Shown: positions 16,043-24,808 of the stretch, piece by piece
Position numbering within the stretch: the first letter of the stretch is position 1
Layout of the letters: every line of letters begins with the position of its first letter
Source: Fructobacillus pseudoficulneus
Lineage (GTDB): Bacteria; Bacillota; Bacilli; Lactobacillales; Lactobacillaceae
Reading direction: 5' to 3'
Assembly: GCF_900108455.1 (NCBI RefSeq)
Contig: NZ_FNWS01000007.1
Location: forward strand, 1-64,000
DNA length: 64,000 bases
Translations under genes and position numbers: made by a program
The notes under the pieces: model-generated
Told to the model about the DNA's origin: nothing
The model's input: only the letters and a program-made list of their open reading frames with translations
Database searches by the model: none

Positions 16043-18022
16043 TTAACTATTCACTATTTGCTGGTAGCGCTTGCTCGTTAACCAGTATGTCAGCAAGTAA
16101 ACCAGAATCACAATTCCAGTCACGGTCACCATGACCGGAATGAAGATTGAGGCATCAAACATCCCCAATGTTTTGAAAACAGTTTTCAAAATTGGGAAGG
16201 CAAAGAACGCATTTAAGACCAAGAGCAACAGTGGCAAGCCGAACAGCAAACGAATCTGTCGGTTAATCATTTGCTTGGTCTCGGCCAAACTCAGGCCAAT
16301 CCGTTGCATCTTTTTGAAGTTTTGTCGGTCGACTAGCCCTTCAGCCACCTGCTTGTAGTAGACAATTAGGATGGTCGTAAAGGCCAAAACAATCGATGTC
16401 AAAACACCGACAAAGACCAAACTACCAAAGACAGTCTGAATACTCTTCACGGCATCGGCCCGATCGGTGATTTGAGCACCAGTTTCATCATTAGCCCAAG
16501 AAAGCTTTTGCAAATCTTGGCTGAAGGCAATTTCATTTTCCTTCGTGCCCCGAACATCATAGGCGTACAAATACGTCACGGCATCAGCCAGGTCACCAAT
16601 TTGAATATTAACATTACCGGTGCTTTGGACATCCTTCAAAAAGTCAGTCAACTGACTGTCTTGGTTGACCACGACATAGTAATAACCTGGGCCAGAAGGG
16701 GCCGTCGAATCTGGGGCCTTAAAGTCATGGATTGCCTTCACTCGATAAGTCTTACCGGCAATTTGCAATTGCTTTGGCACCGACTTGTTGTGGGTAGCAT
16801 AAACGCCGACCTCATCATTGGCCAAAGTGACCGTGCTGCCCTGCCACTTTTGCAAGCTGGCAGCCGTCATCATCCGCACCACTGGTTTGGATAAAATGTC
16901 ACCAGTGCCGGTATAGCGGCTAATCTTCCCATTAGAGTCAATTTGCGACAAGATTGGTGTCGTTGCGGCCAGTTGGTGAACTTGACTCAAAGACAGGTCA
17001 TGGGCAGCTGCCGTTTGCTGGACCTGAACGAGGTCAGTCGCTGACAACTGCTGGGCCTTACTAATCGTCGTATCATAAGGCAGGTACTGGCCAAATTTGC
17101 TTGTGACCTGCTGCATTGAAATCGCTGCCGTCAAGGCCACGACAATTGTGGTGAAGAGGATAGCGACCGAAGCCAACCCGGCTCCGTTATTTTTCACTCG
17201 GAATAACAAACCGGAAACCGGAATGAAGTGCTTATCCTGGTAGTAGTACTTCTGGTTTTTGCGCAACCGCTTCAAGAACCAGCCAATCCCAACAATCATC
17301 ACCAGGTAGGTCCCAACAATCACCAGACCAACAGCCCAAATGAATGAGAACAAAGCATCAAGGCTGGGCTTGGTCATCAAGGCTAGCCAGTAACCCAAGA
17401 ACAAAGTCACGAAGCCCAAAATTCCAAATAAAGCTCTGGCCTTTGGCTCCTTTGCAACCTTTTGATCTGACTTGGTCAAATCAATCAAGGACGTCCGGCC
17501 AATCTTCAACCATTCCACCACCGTCATTAAGAAGAACAAGGCGGCGTAAATCATGGCAACAATGATAATCGTTTGACCATCCATAGCGGCCTTGTAGTGC
17601 TGACCACCAGCCAAACTATTCAAGACCGGAAAGGCCAAGAACAGCGCAGCGTAAGCAGCTAACACACCAAGAACCACCGTCATCAACCACAAACCGATTG
17701 ACTGCCAGGCGACGACCATAGCGGCTTGAAAACGAGACATGCCAAGCATCGAAAGTGTCCCAATTTGTCGTTGGCGCCGGCCGGCTACGAAGGAATTTGC
17801 ATAGAAGATGAAGACTGCCCCGACCAAAAGCGACAGGACCAGTCCAAGGACCATCACCGCCTTGATGATTTTGCCGTATTCAGAGGGCGCAATACTATGA
17901 TTATTGCGAATCGCAAAGAACATGGCGTTAACCATCAACAAGAAGGCGTTAGCAAAGATGAACAAACCGTAGTGACGGAGGTCCTTCTTCAGCGTTTGTA
18001 AGGCAAAACGTAGGCTCAACAT
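16043..18022 (-). CDS. FtsX-type ABC transporter permease
   Basis: 659 aa from ATG 18022, one nt after the ATPase gene stop. FtsX-like domain organisation: an N-terminal group of membrane helices, a region near residues 300-500 with a large outside loop, and C-terminal helices around ILVYYKQVAEGLVDRQNFKKM. The layout resembles BceB/antimicrobial-peptide permeases (about 10 helices, one extracellular domain of about 200 residues). It would work with the adjacent ATPase to expel or sense a peptide or cell-wall antibiotic. The substrate is unknown; there is no adjacent two-component system, and PadR takes the regulatory role. Confidence 0.85.
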   Translation of the reverse strand: MLSLRFALQTLKKDLRHYGLFIFANAFLLMVNAMFFAIRNNHSIAPSEYGKIIKAVMVLGLVLSLLVGAVFIFYANSFVAGRRQRQIGTLSMLGMSRFQAAMVVAWQSIGLWLMTVVLGVLAAYAALFLAFPVLNSLAGGQHYKAAMDGQTIIIVAMIYAALFFLMTVVEWLKIGRTSLIDLTKSDQKVAKEPKARALFGILGFVTLFLGYWLALMTKPSLDALFSFIWAVGLVIVGTYLVMIVGIGWFLKRLRKNQKYYYQDKHFIPVSGLLFRVKNNGAGLASVAILFTTIVVALTAAISMQQVTSKFGQYLPYDTTISKAQQLSATDLVQVQQTAAAHDLSLSQVHQLAATTPILSQIDSNGKISRYTGTGDILSKPVVRMMTAASLQKWQGSTVTLANDEVGVYATHNKSVPKQLQIAGKTYRVKAIHDFKAPDSTAPSGPGYYYVVVNQDSQLTDFLKDVQSTGNVNIQIGDLADAVTYLYAYDVRGTKENEIAFSQDLQKLSWANDETGAQITDRADAVKSIQTVFGSLVFVGVLTSIVLAFTTILIVYYKQVAEGLVDRQNFKKMQRIGLSLAETKQMINRQIRLLFGLPLLLLVLNAFFAFPILKTVFKTLGMFDASIFIPVMVTVTGIVILVYLLTYWLTSKRYQQIVNS

Positions 18023-18023
18023 C

Positions 18024-18773
18024 TTATTCACCTACTTTCGTCAACTCCGTCAGCTGTTGTGAAATCGCTGAAAGGTATTCTTCTTGAGACATTTCCCCGC
18101 GGTCGAGTTCTGTTTTAATGCGACCATCGCGGATAAAGAGAGTCTTTTTGGCATAAGAGGCCGACAATGAGGAGTGGGTAACCATCACGATGGTCTGTCC
18201 CGCAGCGTTCACCTCTTGGAAAATTTGCAACATTTCCTGGGCCGTCTTAGAATCCAAGGCCCCGGTTGGTTCATCGGCCAAAATCAAGGCTGGTTCGGTA
18301 ATCAAGGCCCGGGCAGCCGTCACACGTTGGCGCTGCCCACCAGAAATTTGGCTCGGATACTTGTCTAACAATTCTTGGATGCCCAGACGCGGTGCCAAAG
18401 CGGCCAGGCGTTGGTCCATCACCTTTTTCTTAGCCTTGGTTAAGACCAAGGGCAGGTAAATGTTATCGCGATTATTGAAGATGTCTAAGAGATCAAAGGA
18501 TTGAAAGATAAAGCCCAAATTTTCCCGGCGGAAGACTGCCTTTTTGCTATCGGATAGTTTGGTCGTTTCAACCCCGTTCAGCTTAATCGAACCGGCTGTG
18601 GGATTGTCCAAAGTCGCCATAATGTTCAGCAAAGTCGTTTTTCCAGCACCGGACTCACCCATGATGGCAACATAGTCACCCTCATTGATTGTCAGTGAAA
18701 TGTCCTGAAGGACCTGCTTGTTTTGACTATCTGGGTAGGTCTTTTGAACGTGCTTTAGTTCTAATAATGTCAT
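18024..18773 (-). CDS. ABC transporter ATP-binding protein (partner of the FtsX-type permease)
   Basis: 249 aa, MacB/LolD/BceA class. Walker A GESGAGKTT, signature ISGGQRQRV, Walker B ALILADEPTGALD and the H-loop VTHS are all present. It energises the permease encoded one nt downstream. Fourth gene of the PadR operon; its start lies 11 nt behind the DUF4097 stop. Confidence 0.93.
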   Translation of the reverse strand: MTLLELKHVQKTYPDSQNKQVLQDISLTINEGDYVAIMGESGAGKTTLLNIMATLDNPTAGSIKLNGVETTKLSDSKKAVFRRENLGFIFQSFDLLDIFNNRDNIYLPLVLTKAKKKVMDQRLAALAPRLGIQELLDKYPSQISGGQRQRVTAARALITEPALILADEPTGALDSKTAQEMLQIFQEVNAAGQTIVMVTHSSLSASYAKKTLFIRDGRIKTELDRGEMSQEEYLSAISQQLTELTKVGE

Positions 18774-18784
18774 TGTACTTTTCC

Positions 18785-19480
18785 TTATTTGAAGGCGATA
18801 TCGCCGTTCTTTGTTTTGATTTTCAATTTGGCATTGTCACCAAAGGTCATGGTGTACTGTCCCTTTAATGAAGCATCCCCATTCGTTGATTCCGCTTCAC
18901 TGGCAGGCAACTGGCTTTGCGTGACATCAATATCACCCATTGTATTGTTGATAGTTCCGCCATCCGTGACTGTGACTTGGTTCAATGCAATATCGGCATT
19001 TTTATTATCGATTTGTACTTGCTTGGTACTGATTTGGTTCAAGCTGATGTTGCCGTTCTTCGACTGCAAGATCACATTTTGCAAATTAGCATTCGCCGGA
19101 ATGGTAATTTCTAGCCGGGTCCCACCATTCTCGGAAGTGTGGGCTTCGGCTGGATCCTTATTGACCAGCAACTGGTTATTGACGACTTGACTGCGGAACA
19201 AGGGGGTTTTACTGCTATCAATTTCCCGAACCGAGTACTGGTCACCACTCTTAACAACGATGTCATAATTGGTGGTATTCACTTTGATGCCCTGAATGTT
19301 ATCTGCCTCTAATTGGCTAGGCAAACCTGGCGTGAGATCGGCGGTGAAATCCTTCGTTCCCTGGACAAGCGAAACCCGTTTAAAATTAATCTCACCAGGT
19401 CGAGCCACAATGGCTGCAGCCGAGGCAATTACTGCCCCTAAAACGAGTAGAAAGGTTCCTAACTTTAAAGTTGTTTTCAT
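18785..19480 (-). CDS. DUF4097-type membrane-anchored protein
   Basis: 231 aa. An N-terminal hydrophobic segment (about 5-27, LGTFLLVLGAVIASAAAIVA) anchors or exports the protein. The remainder is a repetitive beta structure with DUF4097-type blocks: LQSKNGNISLNQI, IDNKNADIALNQV, INNTMGDIDV, STNGDASLKG and KTKNGDIAFK. Such beta-solenoid proteins are common beside PadR-DUF1700 pairs and cell-envelope stress systems; their molecular role is not established. It sits 4 nt behind the DUF1700 gene in the same operon. Confidence 0.82.
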   Translation of the reverse strand: MKTTLKLGTFLLVLGAVIASAAAIVARPGEINFKRVSLVQGTKDFTADLTPGLPSQLEADNIQGIKVNTTNYDIVVKSGDQYSVREIDSSKTPLFRSQVVNNQLLVNKDPAEAHTSENGGTRLEITIPANANLQNVILQSKNGNISLNQISTKQVQIDNKNADIALNQVTVTDGGTINNTMGDIDVTQSQLPASEAESTNGDASLKGQYTMTFGDNAKLKIKTKNGDIAFK

Positions 19481-19484
19481 GATT

Positions 19485-20039
19485 TTAAATCCTTTCCCAC
19501 TGACGGACTAACCAACGGCTGAGCTCAACAACTCCGCGAATGACTTTGCGAGTCACGAACAAGATTGCCGGAATTGCTAACAACATCAAACCGATGAAGA
19601 AAATCCCCAAGCCGGTAAAGAACATGCCTGACCAAAATGTATGAAAAATGCTGAAGAGGCCGTAAATGAAGAATGCCACACCCGCCGCCGTTGCAAACAA
19701 CAATAAAATGATGAAGACAAAGAGCAGCATGAAGAGGGTAAAGAATAGCCCACCAAAGAATGGTAGTGTCACCGGCAAAGATAATACAACCAGCACGGTA
19801 ATCAAAATCTTAAAAGCGGTAGTGTGCTGGCTATATGGTGGCACTTGTTCCCCATTTTCCGTATAGTAGTCGTTCTTAACTTTTTCGCCTAGCTCTTCAG
19901 GAGTTCCCAAAGTAGTACTGGCTTCTTGGTCTGACAATCCCCCATCTTCGAGGTATTCCCGATAATATTCCAAAATGTCATTACGTTCCTGATCTGGCAG
20001 GCCCTTTAATTCTTTTTCTAGTTTCGTTAAATAGCTCAT
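19485..20039 (-). CDS. DUF1700 (HAAS-domain) membrane protein
   Basis: 184 aa from ATG 20039, whose GGGAGAG site lies in the end of padR. The N-terminal HAAS-type domain has the pattern LTKLEKELKGLPDQERNDIL and the LGTPEELGEKV helix. The rest is a hydrophobic block of about four membrane helices (near 75-165) and a basic tail. DUF1700 proteins are regularly co-encoded with PadR repressors and DUF4097 proteins and are thought to pass an envelope signal. Translationally coupled to padR. Confidence 0.85.
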   Translation of the reverse strand: MSYLTKLEKELKGLPDQERNDILEYYREYLEDGGLSDQEASTTLGTPEELGEKVKNDYYTENGEQVPPYSQHTTAFKILITVLVVLSLPVTLPFFGGLFFTLFMLLFVFIILLLFATAAGVAFFIYGLFSIFHTFWSGMFFTGLGIFFIGLMLLAIPAILFVTRKVIRGVVELSRWLVRQWERI

Positions 20040-20040
20040 C

Positions 20041-20346
20041 TTACTCTCCCAAAATTTCATTCACCTGCTCAACAAAGGTTTCCCATTCTGCTTTTGCTTC
20101 AGTCAAATGGGCCCGTCCCTCATCCGTTAAGCAATAGTACTTGCGCGTCCGTTCATCAAAGATGGCCGAGCGCGTTGTCACGTAGCCCTTTTGTTCGAGC
20201 CGCCGTAATATCGGATAGGTTGTCGAGTCAGAGATTGGAATCACTGCTTGAATTTGTTTGGTTATGACATAACCGTATAATTCCTCTTTGCTGAGCGTCT
20301 GCAAGACGACGGCTTCGAGGACGAGATTAGGAATTTTAATTTTCAT
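20041..20346 (-). CDS. PadR-family transcriptional repressor
   Basis: 101 aa from ATG 20346 (AAGGAG site). Short PadR type with a winged helix (VVLQTLSKEELYGYVITKQI, TTYPILRRLEQKGYV) and a brief C-terminal dimerisation helix. TYPILRRLE is the recognition helix typical of the family. It probably represses its own operon (DUF1700, DUF4097, ABC transporter) through the dyad that overlaps the promoter. The inducing compound is not known. Confidence 0.92.
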   Translation of the reverse strand: MKIKIPNLVLEAVVLQTLSKEELYGYVITKQIQAVIPISDSTTYPILRRLEQKGYVTTRSAIFDERTRKYYCLTDEGRAHLTEAKAEWETFVEQVNEILGE

Positions 20347-20369
20347 TACGATACTCCTTAACATCTAAT

Positions 20370-20398
20370 ACTATATGTCATATAATATGGTTTGTCAA
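20370..20398 (-). promoter_or_regulatory. Promoter and PadR-type operator
   Basis: On the minus strand the -35 TTGACA (20393-20398) and -10 TATAGT (20370-20375) are 17 bp apart. The perfect dyad TATATG-t-CATATA (20372-20384) covers the -10 box, so a bound repressor would exclude RNA polymerase. The operator assignment is inferred from position. Confidence 0.75.
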
Positions 20399-20580
20399 AT
20401 AGGTATAGATAAAAATATAAAAATTATTGTAAATTATTGAAGAATCAGCACTTGCCATGGATTAAAAGCGTTGATTTTGGAATTTTTCACAAAAAAAGGA
20501 CTGCACTTCGCTGCAGCCTCCTAAATAAATGATGATCATTCTTATGCAAATGCGCCCGTTTGTCACCGATTAGAAAACGG

Positions 20581-20589
20581 TGCTATAAT
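20581..20589 (+). promoter_or_regulatory. Extended -10 promoter of the second antitoxin-like RNA
   Basis: TGC-TATAAT, identical to the block at 15545-15553, heads the RNA described next. Confidence 0.7.
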
Positions 20590-20595
20590 GAGGGC

Positions 20596-20715
20596 ATAAA
20601 GAAAAGAGTCGGACTGGACTGACCGGCTCTTCCCAGCAAGTCACGCCAGTGATAGCTGTCTTTAGCTTCAAACAACCATTTCTGTGTGAGAATAGTGAAT
20701 GGTTGTTTTTATTCC
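20596..20715 (+). ncRNA. Second antitoxin-like small RNA, without an intact partner
   Basis: Same architecture as the RNA at 15560: an extended -10 promoter, a first hairpin AAGAGtCGG / CCGgCTCTT (20604-20631), the block CCCAGCAA, then CCAGTGATAGCTGTC (20646-20660), and a perfect terminator stem AACAACCATT / AATGGTTGTT (20671-20707) with a T run. The middle block aligns with CCAGTAATGGTAGCTATC at 15604, which shows common ancestry. On the opposite strand past the terminator I see no small hydrophobic ORF with a ribosome site, only an open frame without a start, so the toxin may be lost. Confidence 0.55.
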
Positions 20716-20749
20716 GACTTTTTCTTATCTCAATGAGGGATGTCAAACA

Positions 20750-20782
20750 AAAACCACCAACCGAATACGGTTGGTGGTTTTC
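20750..20782 (-). terminator. Bidirectional terminator downstream of tetR
   Basis: AAACCACCAACC-gaatac-GGTTGGTGGTTT stem with A- and T-rich flanks, immediately past the tetR stop on the minus strand. Confidence 0.8.
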
Positions 20783-20783
20783 T

Positions 20784-21383
20784 TTATTCAAAAGACTTTT
20801 TCTGATCTTCTGGTCGGCCAGCTGCTCCATAACGCAGAATCCATTGAAGGCCCTGAACTTGTTCCTTACTTAAGTCAGTTTTCATCTGACCCAGCTGAGT
20901 AAAAATCCAAGATATTACCATCAATAACACATCATCAGAAGCAGGTGTATTGATTTCACCACTTGCTCGTCCCTTTTGAATGAGCGTGGACATCACAGCC
21001 ATCTGAGTATTATATAGATAATCATAAACAACCTTTGATTGCTTAATCACCCGTTGAAACTCGCGGAAAGTCGCTTCACCTAGAACCCGCTCGCAGTCTT
21101 CTCCTTCACGTTTGAAAGCCCTAATAATTGTGGCAAAAGTTGCTTCCGTTTCCTCCGCCATATCGACGATTGGCTTAAAACGATCACGGTAAAAGTTCAG
21201 CACCACTTCCTCAGTCAGTTCCTCTTTTGTCGGGAAATATTTATACATCGTGACAATCGAGATTCCTGCCTGCAAGCTGACATCTTTCATCCCAGTGTCA
21301 TGAATACCTCGTTGTGTCATGAGTGTCGTTGCCGCTGCTAAGATTTTCTGGCGGTTTAATTGTTTTAATTCTTCTCTTTTCAC
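20784..21383 (-). CDS. TetR/AcrR-family transcriptional regulator
   Basis: 199 aa with a GTG start at 21383 and AAGGAG upstream. The N-terminal helix-turn-helix reads KILAAATTLMTQRGIHDTGM, then ISIVTMYKYFPTKEEL; the remainder is the variable ligand-binding domain. It is divergent from the MacB-like transporter with about 110 nt between them, so it most likely represses that transporter and perhaps itself, releasing when a toxic compound is bound. Confidence 0.9.
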   Translation of the reverse strand: MKREELKQLNRQKILAAATTLMTQRGIHDTGMKDVSLQAGISIVTMYKYFPTKEELTEEVVLNFYRDRFKPIVDMAEETEATFATIIRAFKREGEDCERVLGEATFREFQRVIKQSKVVYDYLYNTQMAVMSTLIQKGRASGEINTPASDDVLLMVISWIFTQLGQMKTDLSKEQVQGLQWILRYGAAGRPEDQKKSFE

Positions 21384-21422
21384 ACGAATGTCTCCTTGTT
21401 CGATAATTTATTTTATTATAGG

Positions 21423-21480
21423 TTGACATTGATTGCAATAAAAGGTTTAATATAGCTTAACAATATTTAAGTTTATTGTT
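21423..21480 (+). promoter_or_regulatory. Promoter and TetR-type operator of the MacB-like gene
   Basis: -35 TTGACA (21423-21428) with a weaker -10 TTTAAT (21446-21451) 17 bp away. Downstream, AACAATA (21459-21465) and TATTGTT (21474-21480) form a perfect 22-bp dyad between the start of transcription and the ribosome site, a usual TetR operator position. The link to the divergent TetR is inferred. Confidence 0.65.
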
Positions 21481-21492
21481 GGAAGGAAGCTT

Positions 21493-23460
21493 ATGTCATA
21501 TTTAGAGTTAAAGAACATTAAAAAGTCTTATTTCCTGGGGAAAGAAGAATTCCCTGTTTTAAAGGGAATTAACCTCGACTTTGACCTCGGAGACTTCGTG
21601 TCTATCCTGGGTGAATCCGGAGGTGGAAAATCAACATTGATGAATATCATCGGTGGTCTGGATCGAAACTTCTCTGGTGAAGTTTTGGTGAAGGGTAACC
21701 TCTTGGACCACAAACAAGAAAAGGAATTAGACCGTTACCGTCGGGAAACGATTGGTTACATCTACCAATCCTATAACTTGGTGTCACATTTGTCCGTGCT
21801 CGACAACGTCTTAGTGTCATTAGACATGACGACCTTGAATAAGAAGCAGCGTGAAGCCCGCGCCAAGGAACTGTTGCAAAAGGTTGGCTTGGAAAAGCAA
21901 ATTAAAAAGTACCCCAACCAATTGTCTGGTGGTCAAAAGCAACGTGTCGCCATCGCGCGTGCCCTTGCCTCTGATCCCAAGGTCATCATTGCCGATGAGC
22001 CAACTGGTGCCTTGGATGCTGAAAACACCCAAGAAGTTTTGGAGTTGTTAAACGACATCGCTAAGGAAGGCCGTTTGGTCATTACGGTTACCCACTCGCA
22101 GGCGGTCGCTGATGCCGGAACGCGGATTGTGCGTTTGGCCGATGGCCAGATTGAATCAGACGAACGAATCAAGCCCGCATTTGGAACGACTGACCAAGAA
22201 ATGCTTGGTTCTCGTCCATTGCCATTGATGGCCAGTGTGCGAACTGCAGCTAAGCACTTCAAATACAATTTGAAGCACAACTCATTAATTATTTTGGGAA
22301 CGGCTATTGGTTTGTTTGCCGTGGTCTTGTTCTCAGGTCTTGGAAACGGAATTTCAGGTTATATCGGTGATCAGATTGCCAAAGTAGCCAACCCACAATC
22401 CGTGACGGTTAGTCGTTATAGCAAGGAAACCGATGGCGAATCTGGTGCTGCTGCTTTGCTTGGTGGTGGTAATAAGCAAACCTTTACCGCTGATCAAATC
22501 AAGCAGATTAAAGACACAAAGCACGTGTCAAAGGTGGAAAACTCTTATAGCGCAACCAACGTCAACGCTACTGTCAATGGTAAGTCGGCAACGATTACTT
22601 CATTAACCAACTGGAGTTCAGAAAACACTACTGACAACATCGAAGCTGGTCACGCACCAAAGACCAATGAAGTGCTTTTGAATGAAACGACTGTGACAAA
22701 GCGTCTTGGCTACAGTAATTACAAGGATGCGATTGGTCAATTAATTACCATGACTTACATGGTCCAAAATGGCCAGTCAGCAACGAACGTGACAATTGAC
22801 GCCAAGATTGCTGGAGTGATTAAGGCCAACAGCCAGGGTATTCCACAAGGAATTACCAGCACTCAGACCATGCAAAACGCCTTGGAAAAGGCCGGCTTGT
22901 CAACTGCCCCAAGTTCATTGAACTTGAAGGTTGATGACATGGATAACGTTAAGGCCACAACGAAGAAGATTGACCAAATTAAGGACAGCTCTTCAAACCG
23001 CCTTTACAAGACTTCTTCTGTGATGAGCATCATTGACCAAGCACAAACTTACGTCAACTTGGCTACTAACGTCTTGGCAACCATCGCCGGAATTTCATTG
23101 ATTGTTTCAGCTTTGATGATCATCGTGACGATGTACATGTCTGTTTCTGCCCGTACCAAGGAAATCGGAATTCTCCGAGCTATCGGTGAATCTAAGAGCG
23201 ACATTCAATGGTTATTCATTACTGAATCATTGATTACCGGTTTGCTTTCAGCAGTCTTTGCAACAGGATTAGCCTTCGTAGCTGAAGCTGCTGTCAATGC
23301 TGCCTTGAAGGGCACTGCCGATTATGCCTTCGTGCAAATTACTGCCGGCAACGTCATTACTGCCTTCGTCTTGGCAATCTTGATTTCATTGTTTGCCGCT
23401 ATGCTCCCAGCCCGTCGTGCTTCAAAGCTCAACCCAATTGATGCTTTGGCAGCCGATTAA
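21493..23460 (+). CDS. MacB-like ABC transporter, fused ATPase and permease
   Basis: 655 aa. Residues 1-230 are the ATPase: [36 protein letters not shown] and VTHSQ. A membrane helix follows (near 268-290, LIILGTAIGLFAVVLFSGLG), then an extracellular MacB-type domain of about 230 residues and three C-terminal helices with the FtsX signature SARTKEIGILRAIGES. Domain order is ATPase first, as in MacB. Likely exports an antimicrobial or protects the envelope; the substrate is unknown. Regulated by the divergent TetR, and ended by a terminator at 23491. Confidence 0.9.
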   Translation: MSYLELKNIKKSYFLGKEEFPVLKGINLDFDLGDFVSILGESGGGKSTLMNIIGGLDRNFSGEVLVKGNLLDHKQEKELDRYRRETIGYIYQSYNLVSHLSVLDNVLVSLDMTTLNKKQREARAKELLQKVGLEKQIKKYPNQLSGGQKQRVAIARALASDPKVIIADEPTGALDAENTQEVLELLNDIAKEGRLVITVTHSQAVADAGTRIVRLADGQIESDERIKPAFGTTDQEMLGSRPLPLMASVRTAAKHFKYNLKHNSLIILGTAIGLFAVVLFSGLGNGISGYIGDQIAKVANPQSVTVSRYSKETDGESGAAALLGGGNKQTFTADQIKQIKDTKHVSKVENSYSATNVNATVNGKSATITSLTNWSSENTTDNIEAGHAPKTNEVLLNETTVTKRLGYSNYKDAIGQLITMTYMVQNGQSATNVTIDAKIAGVIKANSQGIPQGITSTQTMQNALEKAGLSTAPSSLNLKVDDMDNVKATTKKIDQIKDSSSNRLYKTSSVMSIIDQAQTYVNLATNVLATIAGISLIVSALMIIVTMYMSVSARTKEIGILRAIGESKSDIQWLFITESLITGLLSAVFATGLAFVAEAAVNAALKGTADYAFVQITAGNVITAFVLAILISLFAAMLPARRASKLNPIDALAAD

Positions 23461-23490
23461 GTTTGGTAAATCAACAAATAATGATACAGT

Positions 23491-23525
23491 AAAAGCCGCC
23501 ACCCATTCGGGTAGCGGCTTTTTAT
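23491..23525 (+). terminator. Terminator after the MacB-like gene
   Basis: AAAAGCCGCcACCC-attc-GGGTaGCGGCTTTT stem and T run. Confidence 0.85.
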
Positions 23526-23568
23526 GTTCTCAAACATTTTTTGGAATTAGCTAACTTTTTTACCAACA

Positions 23569-23603
23569 AAAAAGCACCAACCGAAATCGGTTGATGCTTT
23601 TCT
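23569..23603 (-). terminator. Terminator after rpsI
   Basis: Minus strand AAAAGCAtCAACCG-attt-CGGTTGgTGCTTTTT with a T tail, about 30 nt past the rpsI stop. Confidence 0.8.
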
Positions 23604-23631
23604 TTGTTCTCGTAAAACGATAATGTAAATA

Positions 23632-24027
23632 TTAACGCTTTGAAAACTGTGAAGCCTTACGGGCCTTCTTCAAACCTGGCTTCTTACGTTCCTTCATACG
23701 AGCATCACGGGTCAAAAGACCAGCTTGCTTCAATGCAGAACGGAAGTCTGGGTCAACAGTGAGCAAGGCACGGGCAATACCGTGACGAGTGGCTCCGGCT
23801 TGACCAGAGAATCCACCACCATTAACGTTAACCAAAACGTCATAGTTACCCAAAGTATCAGTAGCGTTGAATGGTTGCAAAACAACTTCACGCAAGTTAG
23901 GGAAAGGAATGTAGTCTTCGATAGCCTTACCATTCATAGTGATGGCACCGTTACCGGGAACCAAACGGACCCGAGCAACTGAGTTCTTACGACGACCAGT
24001 TCCGGCATATTGTACTGCTGCAGTCAT
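23632..24027 (-). CDS. rpsI: 30S ribosomal protein S9
   Basis: 131 aa. S9 binds the 3' major domain of 16S rRNA, and its C-terminal tail ([12 protein letters not shown]) reaches the P-site t[19 protein letters not shown] at the N-terminus and [15 protein letters not shown] are conserved. Second gene of the rplM-rpsI operon, 18 nt after rplM, as in other Firmicutes. Confidence 0.97.
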   Translation of the reverse strand: MTAAVQYAGTGRRKNSVARVRLVPGNGAITMNGKAIEDYIPFPNLREVVLQPFNATDTLGNYDVLVNVNGGGFSGQAGATRHGIARALLTVDPDFRSALKQAGLLTRDARMKERKKPGLKKARKASQFSKR

Positions 24028-24045
24028 ATTATCGGCACTCCTTTC

Positions 24046-24489
24046 TTAGACCAACTTGTTGATGTCAAGTACTTCAGGCTTCTGGGCAGCATGATTGTGA
24101 TCTGCACCAGCGTACACGTGCAAGTTCAAACCTTGCTTGTGACCCAAAGATGTCTTTGGCAACATACCCTTGATTGACAATTCCAACAACTTTTCAGGAT
24201 CATATTGACGGTAGTTACCGGCAGTACGTTCCTTCAAACCACCTGGGTGATCTGAGTGGTGGTAGTAAATCTTGTCTGTTGCTTTCTTACCAGTCAACTT
24301 TACTTCGCTAGCGTTGATGATGATGACGTTGTCACCCATGTCGACGTTAGGAGTGAAAGTTGGCTTGTTCTTACCGCGCAAAATAGAAGCAACTACAGTT
24401 GACAAACGTCCTAATACGACGTCCTTGGCATCAATGATGTACCACTTCTTTTCGATTTCGTTTGGCTTTGCTAAAAATGTTGTACGCAT
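24046..24489 (-). CDS. rplM: 50S ribosomal protein L13
   Basis: 147 aa, full length. An early assembly protein of the 50S subunit. [16 protein letters not shown] and the loop [18 protein letters not shown] are conserved. It follows its own promoter and a structured leader that may mediate autoregulation. Confidence 0.97.
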   Translation of the reverse strand: MRTTFLAKPNEIEKKWYIIDAKDVVLGRLSTVVASILRGKNKPTFTPNVDMGDNVIIINASEVKLTGKKATDKIYYHHSDHPGGLKERTAGNYRQYDPEKLLELSIKGMLPKTSLGHKQGLNLHVYAGADHNHAAQKPEVLDINKLV

Positions 24490-24620
24490 GGCGCGCTCCT
24501 TTGATTAGTTGTTTACATGTTAGGTCGTTCCTTACCTAACTTTTACAATAAGTTTCCGGGGCTTATCGTGAGGTAAACAATACCAACAACCATTGTATAC
24601 GATGAATCCCGTCCTGTCAA
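24490..24620 (-). promoter_or_regulatory. Promoter and L13-type leader of rplM-rpsI
   Basis: On the minus strand -35 TTGACA (24615-24620) and -10 TACAAT (24592-24597) are 17 bp apart. The transcribed leader of about 95 nt contains a hairpin GTTAGGT / ACCTAAC (24519-24540) before the ribosome site. Its position and size fit the Firmicute L13 leader, in which the protein represses its own mRNA; I have not compared it with the covariance model. Confidence 0.7.
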
Positions 24621-24782
24621 TTGTTTTCAATGATTTATCGACTTTGTTTAAACAAACATTTCATGATAAAAAATCACAAAAAATCGATTTTTTGGCCATC
24701 AATTTGAAAGGTCCCAATACCAATGAATTGACCTAATGTTACAAATATTAAATATTATGTGACAAATAAATTTCTATCGTGT

Positions 24783-24788
24783 TATAAT
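24783..24788 (+). promoter_or_regulatory. -10 box of the small secreted-peptide gene
   Basis: A perfect TATAAT lies 20 nt before the start codon, with a poor -35 (GTGACA at 24759, 18 bp away). The mRNA would start almost at the ribosome site, leaving nearly no leader. Confidence 0.5.
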
Positions 24789-24808
24789 TGATTCAAGGAG
24801 GTTTGCCT

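Noticed and set aside
20570-20830. 86-aa minus-strand frame covering the second antitoxin-like RNA
   Set aside because: It has no ribosome site and spans a promoter and two terminators; treated as chance. A toxin remnant within it was considered but not shown.
23725-23982. Plus-strand frames inside rpsI, rplM and other ribosomal genes
   Set aside because: They lie antisense to highly conserved genes, lack ribosome sites and have atypical composition, so they are shadows.
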